Translations under genes and position numbers: made by a program
IMG/VR virus record: IMGVR_UViG_3300031772_000130
Coordinates: 1 to 36,344 of that record
Origin: a virus
Direction: 5' to 3' (one strand)
Length of the DNA stretch: 36,344 bases
The notes under the pieces: model-generated
The model's database searches: none
What the model was told of the DNA's origin: nothing
Seen by the model: the letters and a program-made list of their open reading frames with translations, nothing else
Shown here: piece after piece, positions 30,952-36,344 of the stretch
Layout of the letters: each line of letters starts with the position of its first letter
Numbering within the stretch: position 1 is the first letter of the stretch

Positions 30952-30975
30952 TAACGCTTAAAAGGAGTTTTAAAT

Positions 30976-32823
30976 ATGTCGGAGATCGAGAATAAGGGTA
31001 ATGTTGATGCTACTGCATTATTTCAAAAAAAACTAATAGAAAATGTTGCTTTCCAATATGTTAGTATGTCAAAAAATTTATTTTTACGTTCTGATTTGAA
31101 TTTACTTGAAAAGCATATATTAAGTTTAATATGCCATTTTTCTTACAATACAGGGAATATAAATCAATGCTATGAAGGTTCTAATCAATATCTAGCTTTA
31201 TATTTTCAAGTTTCAGAATCCCGAATAAGTCAAGTAATAAGTCAATTAGAAAAGTTGAGACTCGTTGATGTGGAATGTTCACGCATACAAAATGATATGG
31301 GTATGTGGGTTTCTAAACGAAAAACGAAACCAACAGCACTTGCAAAGCTGTTAAACAGTAATGATTTTATATTTTTAAGTGTCCCAATCGTTGATATTAC
31401 TATGAGTTTAAAAAATTTAACTGACAGTTCGGAAAATTTAACTGACAGTTTCAAAAATTGCGAGCTATTAAGTATAGTAATAAGTAAACTAATAAGTAAT
31501 AATAGTATTACTAAGAATAGTAATACTATTAGATCTGAAAAATCAGATCAAAATCCAACACAAAATAAAGAAGTGTCTAAAATAAGTAATATTGACAGGG
31601 TTATAGATACATATATAAAAAAATGGAATGATTATATAGACTCTAATATAAAAAATAATAAACCTTCTAAAATAAAGATCGACAATACTTCTAAAATAAT
31701 CAAATCAATTACAACATCTATTCTAATGTTAGAAAATGGTACATTTTTAAAAAACAGACCTGTGGATCTTGATGTAGAAAAAAATAAAAAGTTTACAACC
31801 GATGAAATCATAAAAAACATAGAAAAATATTTATCCCTATTTGATTCTAATCTAGTAATATCAGGGTGGAAGGGTGTTTTTAATCGTGAAAAATTGCTTA
31901 AATCATTAGATGCTTTTTTATATAATCCAATATCAAAAAATTCATTTTTTTTCTTTATTTTCGATAAAGATATTGTTGATCAATCAAATTTAAATATTAT
32001 CTATAAAGATTTGGACTATACTGTTATAGAGCGTTATTTTGCTCTATTTAAGTCAGATTATATTGAAAATTATAAAGTGAAAATATTAAAGACTCTAAAT
32101 GAACTAAATATTGAATTTGACAAGATCATACAGGGAAATCAGGATATAATTAAGATAGATAAAAAGTTATTATTTGATAAGTATTTAGAGTTTATTTTTT
32201 TAAAATATGATTGGATAGATTCTAAAAACTATGGGAATATCGCGGTAAATTCAGAAGCATATCGACTTTTTAAGGTGTGGTTAAATGAAAATGAACATAT
32301 CAATATTGATATGAGCGAGACAGAGCGTTTAGCAGTGAGAAAAGATCGACTTATTTTTGAAGGTGTTAAAACAGAATTTGATTTTCTGGGGAATCTTCCC
32401 ATTGATCCTATGCCTGATTTGGGTGACATTGTTGAAGAATATTTGTCATCTAGGTTGTCTTTTTTAAAATTGGGGCGGGCATATATAGGTATATCTAGTA
32501 AATTAGCTGTAATTGAGTGTTTTTTGACGCATTCAGACATGGATGTAAAGAAAAAGATATGTTTAGATTTATATCGAGCTGGTCTTTTTGGTTGTGAAAA
32601 ATATTATGGGAAAGTAGTGTCAGAATTTGATTTGTCCTCATTATTTTTAGATGATCCTTATGCGATTATTGATGCTGCCGGAAAGATAAAAGAAATTGGA
32701 ATTAAGTGTTATAATGATGATGAGGTTCATTTTTTGAAAGGCGTTTTTTTAAACAGTGCCTTTTATTATAAGTTAAATGATTTGTTTAATTCTTTGTTGG
32801 ATAGGTTGCACTATGCTAAATAA
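30976..32823 (+). CDS. Replication initiator-like protein
   Basis: A 615-residue protein. Residues about 40-100 form a winged-helix-like DNA-binding part (L-L-E-K-H-I-L-S-L-I, then Q-Y-L-A-L-Y-F-Q-V-S-E-S-R-I-S-Q-V-I-S-Q-L-E-K-L-R-L-V). Residues about 145-205 are a low-complexity linker. The long C-terminal region is helical and not recognised. The DNA coding for the linker holds direct repeats and perfect palindromes, as the lambda O gene holds the lambda origin. With the helicase and primase downstream, an initiator role is likely. I do not see ATPase motifs. Confidence 0.65.
   Translation: MSEIENKGNVDATALFQKKLIENVAFQYVSMSKNLFLRSDLNLLEKHILSLICHFSYNTGNINQCYEGSNQYLALYFQVSESRISQVISQLEKLRLVDVECSRIQNDMGMWVSKRKTKPTALAKLLNSNDFIFLSVPIVDITMSLKNLTDSSENLTDSFKNCELLSIVISKLISNNSITKNSNTIRSEKSDQNPTQNKEVSKISNIDRVIDTYIKKWNDYIDSNIKNNKPSKIKIDNTSKIIKSITTSILMLENGTFLKNRPVDLDVEKNKKFTTDEIIKNIEKYLSLFDSNLVISGWKGVFNREKLLKSLDAFLYNPISKNSFFFFIFDKDIVDQSNLNIIYKDLDYTVIERYFALFKSDYIENYKVKILKTLNELNIEFDKIIQGNQDIIKIDKKLLFDKYLEFIFLKYDWIDSKNYGNIAVNSEAYRLFKVWLNENEHINIDMSETERLAVRKDRLIFEGVKTEFDFLGNLPIDPMPDLGDIVEEYLSSRLSFLKLGRAYIGISSKLAVIECFLTHSDMDVKKKICLDLYRAGLFGCEKYYGKVVSEFDLSSLFLDDPYAIIDAAGKIKEIGIKCYNDDEVHFLKGVFLNSAFYYKLNDLFNSLLDRLHYAK
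31412..31549 (+). other. Candidate replication origin inside the initiator gene
   Basis: Two copies of AAAATTTAACTGACAGTT (31412-31429 and 31433-31450), each containing the palindrome AACTG-A-CAGTT. Then an AT-rich tract with AATAAGTAA words, a perfect 13-base inverted repeat (31500-31512 / 31519-31531, spacer AAGAAT), and a perfect 7-base inverted repeat GATCTGA-AAAA-TCAGATC (31532-31549). Iteron-like repeats plus hairpins in the linker-coding part of the initiator gene resemble lambdoid origins. Confidence 0.6.
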
Positions 32824-32830
32824 TTTATCG

Positions 32831-32907
32831 TAAATAAAGTGTAAAATATTAAAATATATTTGACAGGATATATAAAAAATGATATTATTGCGTATAAGTT
32901 AAATAAA
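32831..32907 (+). promoter_or_regulatory. Promoter cassette, copy 2 of 3
   Basis: TTGACA 32860-32865, 17-base spacer, TATTAT 32883-32888, embedded in the same block as at 110-186 and 35964-36040. It begins just after the initiator stop codon and drives the 87-residue gene at 32929. Copies 2 and 3 also share the word TTATCGTAAATAAAG at their left ends. Confidence 0.85.
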
Positions 32908-32928
32908 TAATTTTTTAGGAGTTTAGAA

Positions 32929-33192
32929 ATGAAATTAACAGAAATAAAAAAAAGATTAGACAATGATTTTGTCATTGTTCAAAATGTATTCCAGAACGGT
33001 GAAAAATATATAAGATTACAGAAAGCAGGCGCTTCTATTAGTGATATACCATCCTTAAAAGTAACATCAAAGCAATTAGAGAATTTGTTAAAGCAAGGTC
33101 TTATCTATATTAGTTATTCTTGGGGCTGTGAAGGCTTAGGTGGTGGTTTTTATATTGTGTATTCAAAAGTTATGTGCTCAAAAGTGGTGTAA
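32929..33192 (+). CDS. Hypothetical protein, 87 aa
   Basis: Preceded by its own promoter cassette and a TTAGGAG site. The sequence is soluble and mixed alpha/beta: L-T-E-I-K-K-R-L-D-N-D-F, then Q-N-V-F-Q-N-G-E-K-Y-I-R-L, a helix (S-K-Q-L-E-N-L-L-K-Q-G), and a Gly-rich end (W-G-C-E-G-L-G-G-G-F-Y-I-V-Y). No family recognised. As a single gene between promoter and terminator hairpins it looks like an independent cargo gene. Confidence 0.7.
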   Translation: MKLTEIKKRLDNDFVIVQNVFQNGEKYIRLQKAGASISDIPSLKVTSKQLENLLKQGLIYISYSWGCEGLGGGFYIVYSKVMCSKVV

Positions 33193-33202
33193 ATGGTTAT
33201 AG

Positions 33203-33275
33203 TCAATATTGTTAATATTGATTCATAATAGATTAACGTTGTTGATCTTTTTTTTAAAAGACTATAAAAATAGTC
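33203..33275 (+). terminator. Array of three hairpins including a T8 terminator
   Basis: Hairpin 1: TCAATATT-GTT-AATATTGA (33203-33221), perfect. Hairpin 2: GATTAAC-GTT-GTTGATC (33231-33247, one wobble) followed by eight T, an intrinsic terminator for the 32929 gene. Hairpin 3: GACTAT-AAAA-ATAGTC (33260-33275), perfect, followed by a T-rich stretch at about 33286-33293. With the terminator at 33335 this 190-base gap is unusually structured. Confidence 0.65.
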
Positions 33276-33334
33276 AGATAAGTAAATTTTTTTAATGTTT
33301 TTGGAAAGACAACACTATATTTTTTGAACAACAA

Positions 33335-33359
33335 AAAGAAGGGTCAAAAGCCCTTCTTT
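33335..33359 (+). terminator. Intrinsic terminator before the helicase gene
   Basis: AAAGAAGGG (33335-33343), loop TCAAAAG, CCCTTCTTT (33351-33359), then ATTTAAA. A nine-pair stem. It lies only about 20 bases before the helicase start, so it must be regulated or leaky for the helicase to be made from upstream; no clear promoter is visible between it and ATG 33382. Confidence 0.8.
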
Positions 33360-33381
33360 ATTTAAATTGGGGTGTTTTGGA

Positions 33382-34947
33382 ATGAAAAGAGCTTGGAAAA
33401 ATAAAGATGGTAAAATAAATTTAAAGTTTTCATCAGAACATAAAAAAGAATTTATGGTTATTCTGGATTTTGTGAAGTCTTTGCCTAACAGAACATTTGA
33501 CACAAAATTAAAAATATGGACGGTTCCGAACAATCAAACGGTTATAAAAAAAATAAAAGAAGCTGGTTTTGTTTGTGAAGGTTTAGAAGAATCTGTAAGT
33601 AACAAATGGCAAGCTTTTAAAATAGATCTCTCTAAATTAGATGGGTTTAGGGATTATCAAAAAGAGGGTGTTAGATTCTTATGTGCAAATAATGGTCATG
33701 CGCTATTAGCTGACGATATGGGTATCGGTAAAACTATCCAAGCACTGGGTTATCTTATTCAAAACCCGGATATTAAAAAGGTTTTGATTATTTGTCCTGC
33801 GAGCGTAAAAGAAAATTGGAGAAAAGAATTAAAAAAATGGACAGGTCGATCATCAGTGGTTTTAAGTGGTAGATCAGATCACATAAGAGGCGATATAGTA
33901 GTAATTAATTATGATATATTATCAGATTATACAGATTCTATTTTAGATTATGGTTTTCAGCAAATTATAGCAGATGAGAGCCATAACATTAAAGAGCCTA
34001 GACGTATAAAAACAAAAGCTTTTTGCAAAATAGCTAAAAAAGTTGGTCATGTTATCGCTCTTACAGGTACACCAATCGAAAATAGACCGATTGAGATTTT
34101 TACAACGCTTGAAATATTAGATCCCAAAATGTGGTCAAATCGTTTTAATTTTGGCGTGCGATATTGCAACGGAAAAAATAACGGTTTTGGCTGGGTGTTT
34201 AATGGTGCTTCAAATATGGATGAATTGCACATATATATATCATCGTATATGCTTAGACGAAAAAAAAGCGAAGTTTTAAAAGATCTTCCTGAGAAAACTC
34301 GATCCATTATCTCTATTAAGTTAAGCGATACTGATTTTAAAAAATATAAAGAATTAGAATATACTTTTATGTCTGATAGTGTTATGTGTATGGACTTTTT
34401 AGGTGTTTATAATGAATTAACGCTAGCTCTTTTTGATATAAAAAAAGAGATTATATTTAGCTGGTTAGATGATTTTTTAGAGTCCGGCAAAAAAATTGTT
34501 ATTTTTGCGGTGCATAAAGTAGTTATTAGTGCGTTCATGGAAAAATACGCAGAAAAAATAGTAAAAATAGACGGATCGGTCGATAGTAAAAATCGTCAAT
34601 CTATTGTTGATTATTTTCAAAATAATGAAAAGGCACAGATTTTCATTGGTAATATAAAAGCGGCTGGGGAGGGGTTGACTTTGACGGCTGCTGATACTGT
34701 GCTGTTTATCGAGTTGCCATTAACGCCAGGTAGGCTTTTTCAGGCAGAAGACAGATGCCACAGAATAGGGCAAAAGAATGCAGTTACTGTCTATTACCCA
34801 TTGGTTGAAAATTCTATTGAAGAGTTTTTATTTAATACTCTTACAACAAAAGAATCGATTGTTAATAATGTAATAGATGGCCTTAATGATGACAGCTCAT
34901 CAGTGTTGAAAAATTTATTTAATCAATATAAAAATATTAAGGGGTAA
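33382..34947 (+). CDS. SNF2-family DNA helicase/translocase
   Basis: A 521-residue protein; ATG 33382 is used, since TTG 33367 overlaps the likely G-rich site. Residues 1-65 resemble a HARP-like domain (V-K-S-L-P-N-R-T-F-D-T-K-L-K-I-W-T-V-P). Motor motifs: D-D-M-G-I-G-K-T (Walker A, 111-118), P-A-S-V-K-E-N-W (139-146), D-E-S-H (198-201), T-G-T-P-I-E-N-R (228-235), A-A-G-E-G-L-T-L-T (427-435), Q-A-E-D-R-C-H-R-I-G-Q (454-464). It moves on duplex DNA, probably in fork remodelling or replication. The primase-like gene follows. Confidence 0.95.
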   Translation: MKRAWKNKDGKINLKFSSEHKKEFMVILDFVKSLPNRTFDTKLKIWTVPNNQTVIKKIKEAGFVCEGLEESVSNKWQAFKIDLSKLDGFRDYQKEGVRFLCANNGHALLADDMGIGKTIQALGYLIQNPDIKKVLIICPASVKENWRKELKKWTGRSSVVLSGRSDHIRGDIVVINYDILSDYTDSILDYGFQQIIADESHNIKEPRRIKTKAFCKIAKKVGHVIALTGTPIENRPIEIFTTLEILDPKMWSNRFNFGVRYCNGKNNGFGWVFNGASNMDELHIYISSYMLRRKKSEVLKDLPEKTRSIISIKLSDTDFKKYKELEYTFMSDSVMCMDFLGVYNELTLALFDIKKEIIFSWLDDFLESGKKIVIFAVHKVVISAFMEKYAEKIVKIDGSVDSKNRQSIVDYFQNNEKAQIFIGNIKAAGEGLTLTAADTVLFIELPLTPGRLFQAEDRCHRIGQKNAVTVYYPLVENSIEEFLFNTLTTKESIVNNVIDGLNDDSSSVLKNLFNQYKNIKG

Positions 34948-34950
34948 AGA

Positions 34951-35055
34951 ATGATTATAAAATATGCTAAAACAGAAATAGATGACCAAAGAGCTATTTA
35001 TCTTGTAGGTGAAGCTTTAAAAAAGAACATAAAAAAATTAGCATTAAATGTGTAG
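34951..35055 (+). CDS. Possible small ORF, 34 aa
   Basis: Starts 3 bases after the helicase stop with AAGGGG about 7 bases upstream and ends just before the primase start. Short, basic, helical in appearance (Y-L-V-G-E-A-L-K-K-N-I-K-K-L). It has good start signals but no other support; it could be a translated linker between the two replication genes. Confidence 0.45.
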   Translation: MIIKYAKTEIDDQRAIYLVGEALKKNIKKLALNV

Positions 35056-35063
35056 ATTAAATT

Positions 35064-35957
35064 ATGCGGATAGATATAAAAAAATTATTGGACGATCATA
35101 ATATTGTAAATAAAGATACTGGAAAGAATACGCAAGCGGGTTGGCTTAATATCAATTGCCCGTTCCCTCATGAAAAGGGCTTAGATGAAGGCTTTCATGG
35201 TGGTTTTAACCTCGAATCCGATAAATTATATTACAGTTGTTGGATTTGCAAATGGCATCCTCTTGATATTGTTTTGGAAAAATTAGGCATTGACGCTTCA
35301 TTTTTAAATGCTTATAAATTCCCTAGTATAAAAAAAGATAAAGCCATAATAAAAAGACCATCCCATATTGAAGTTCCGGGTATAAAATCACCTTTATCGC
35401 TACATAGAAAATATTTTTTAAAACGTAAATTTGAAATTGATTTTTTGAGTTTAAAATATGATTTGCGTTTTACGGATCACTCAGACGGTTTCTATAAATT
35501 CAGGGTTGTTTTCCCAATATATCTTAATCAAAGAATAGTTTCTTATCAATGTAGGGACGTGACTGATCAGCAAGAGGTTCGTTATCTTGCTTGTAAAAAG
35601 GATGATGAAATAATCGAGCACAAACACACATTATATAATATAGATAATTGTACACTGAATAAAGTCATTGTCGTTGAGGGTATTTTTGATAATTTAAGAT
35701 TGGGTGATAATTGTGCAAGTAGCTTTGGAACTGGGTTTACAGATGAACAAATCGCTTTAATAAAAAGTAAAAAATTCAAAAAAGTGTTTATATTGTTCGA
35801 TAACGAGGATCGAGCACAAAAAGATGCCGAGAAAATGGCTATAAAACTCTCTGATAACGATATAGAAGCCTATATAGTGAATATCCCTTTTGAAGATCCA
35901 GCGGTGATGTGTGAAAAAGATGTCATAGCTCTAAAAAGTAAACTTGGTGTGTATTGA
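35064..35957 (+). CDS. Primase-like protein (zinc finger plus TOPRIM)
   Basis: A 297-residue protein. An N-terminal zinc finger uses Cys32 with His36 or His45, and Cys59 and Cys62 (N-C-P-F-P-H...Y-S-C-W-I-C-K-W-H), like DnaG or gp4 primases. The TOPRIM domain has V-I-V-V-E-G-I-F-D-N (Glu205), G-T-G-F-T-D-E-Q, and I-L-F-D-N-E-D-R-A (Asp246, Glu248/Asp249). It would make RNA primers, working with the initiator and helicase. No helicase domain is fused. The third promoter cassette begins after its stop. Confidence 0.85.
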   Translation: MRIDIKKLLDDHNIVNKDTGKNTQAGWLNINCPFPHEKGLDEGFHGGFNLESDKLYYSCWICKWHPLDIVLEKLGIDASFLNAYKFPSIKKDKAIIKRPSHIEVPGIKSPLSLHRKYFLKRKFEIDFLSLKYDLRFTDHSDGFYKFRVVFPIYLNQRIVSYQCRDVTDQQEVRYLACKKDDEIIEHKHTLYNIDNCTLNKVIVVEGIFDNLRLGDNCASSFGTGFTDEQIALIKSKKFKKVFILFDNEDRAQKDAEKMAIKLSDNDIEAYIVNIPFEDPAVMCEKDVIALKSKLGVY

Positions 35958-35963
35958 TTATCG

Positions 35964-36040
35964 TAAATAAAGTGTAAAATATTAAAATATATTTGACACA
36001 GTGTATAAAAAATGATATTGTAGCGTATAAGTTAGATAAA
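35964..36040 (+). promoter_or_regulatory. Promoter cassette, copy 3 of 3
   Basis: TTGACA 35993-35998, 17-base spacer, TATTGT 36016-36021, within the same conserved block as copies 1 and 2. It begins seven bases after the primase stop and drives the Cys hexapeptide-repeat gene at 36055. Confidence 0.85.
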
Positions 36041-36054
36041 TGAGGGGTAAGAAA

Positions 36055-36279
36055 ATGAAAATAACAAAAAATGATCTGCGTGATGGTATATATTATGATG
36101 GTGCTTTAATTTGCAATGAAAATTTAAAAATTGATTGTGGTATAATTATAACAGGTTATTTGGATTGTCAAGGTTATTTGGATTGTCGAGGCGATTTGGA
36201 TTGTCGAGGCAATTTGGTTTGTGGAGGCGATTTGGTTTGTCAAGGCAATTTGTATTGTCGAGGCAATTTGATAATATGA
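36055..36279 (+). CDS. Cys hexapeptide-repeat protein, 74 aa
   Basis: ATG 36055 follows GAGGGG by 7 bases. Residues 1-30 are an N-terminal cap (I-T-K-N-D-L-R-D-G-I-Y-Y-D-G). Then come six hexapeptides of the form x-L-x-C-x-G (Y-L-D-C-Q-G, Y-L-D-C-R-G, D-L-D-C-R-G, N-L-V-C-G-G, D-L-V-C-Q-G, N-L-Y-C-R-G) and a short end. A turn every six residues suggests a small left-handed or bactofilin-like beta-helix with a ladder of cysteines along one face. Function unknown; metal binding or assembly is possible. Confidence 0.75.
   Translation: MKITKNDLRDGIYYDGALICNENLKIDCGIIITGYLDCQGYLDCRGDLDCRGNLVCGGDLVCQGNLYCRGNLII
36154..36261 (+). repeat. Six tandem 18-base coding repeats
   Basis: Units start at 36154, 36172, 36190, 36208, 36226 and 36244, consensus GG-C/T-N-ATTTGGATTGTCRA. 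Each encodes one hexapeptide. The period is a multiple of three, so unit gain or loss would keep the frame and change protein length. Confidence 0.85.
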
Positions 36280-36337
36280 CACTGCTAATTTCAACAACAT
36301 TAGCTTATAAATATATGAAGTAGGAGGATAAAATAAC

Positions 36338-36344
36338 ATGGTTT
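36338..36344 (+). CDS. Start of a gene cut by the window end
   Basis: TAGGAGG at 36321-36327 is followed 10 bases later by ATG-GTT-T, the first codons of a gene that leaves the window. It begins M-V like the Cys-rich gene at 2204; that is suggestive but far too short to assign. Confidence 0.5.

Noticed and set aside
36154-36261. CRISPR array or pentapeptide-repeat protein
   Set aside because: The repeats are contiguous 18-base coding units without spacers, and the protein period is six residues, not five.
1-36344. Simple circular closure by joining the two window ends directly
   Set aside because: A direct join reads ATG-GTT-TAA, an immediate stop, so sequence would have to be missing even if the genome is circular.
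1-36344. tRNA genes, integrase, insertion sequences or attachment sites
   Set aside because: No cloverleaf-like sequence, recombinase motif, transposase or flanking duplicated att-like core was seen.

Overview
The window is almost entirely one low-GC tailed phage (or prophage) genome with a contractile tail. The structural genes form a recognisable myovirus series: terminase, DUF1073-type portal, Mu F-like head protein, DUF2213 protease/scaffold, cement protein, DUF2184-type capsid, neck proteins, DUF3383-type sheath, DUF3277-type tube, frameshifted tail chaperones, tape measure, hub, spike, gp25-like wedge, baseplate J, DUF2612-type protein and receptor-binding proteins. Ribosome-binding sites are strong AGGAGG types and the standard code is used. 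The host cannot be named from sequence alone. The low GC, 21-residue LRR repeats, an atypical Ig-like domain on the neck protein and a spanin-like overlapping membrane pair would fit a diderm low-GC host such as a spirochaete, but that is inference. No integrase, tRNA, insertion sequence or CRISPR array is visible.

Layout. 1-4450 is an AT-rich accessory block of small, mostly unrecognised genes: two tandem LRR proteins, several Cys-rich zinc-ribbon-like proteins, a tandemly duplicated two-gene module and two apparent homopolymer frameshifts. A promoter near 4518-4546 opens the late operon, which runs 4564-30336 on the plus strand with internal terminators after the capsid (13761) and tail tube (18042) genes. 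Head genes occupy 4564-13748, neck genes 13823-16236, tail and baseplate genes 16258-25172, receptor-binding proteins 25192-27960, and lysis/membrane genes 27964-30336. A bidirectional terminator at 30335-30359 separates this operon from the only minus-strand gene, a small regulator with three tandem helix-turn-helix units (30361-30837). That regulator is divergent from a replication module: initiator-like protein with a candidate origin inside its gene, SNF2-family helicase, and a zinc-finger/TOPRIM primase-like protein.

The most unusual structure is a promoter cassette of about 75 bp present three times (110-186, 32831-32907, 35964-36040). Each copy lies directly behind a stop codon and drives an otherwise unrelated accessory gene: the LRR pair, an 87-residue orphan, and a protein made of Cys-bearing hexapeptide repeats. 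This looks like a set of independently transcribed phage cargo genes under common control. Other points of interest are an origin-like repeat and palindrome cluster inside the initiator gene, a canonical -1 slippery heptamer in the tail chaperone genes, a similar inserted domain in three virion proteins, a six-unit propeller-like tail protein, and length differences in A-tracts that switch accessory reading frames.

The two window ends may fall inside members of the same Cys-rich gene family. The window could therefore be nearly a whole circular or circularly permuted genome of about 36 kb, but a direct join of the ends gives an immediate stop, so this is only a hypothesis.
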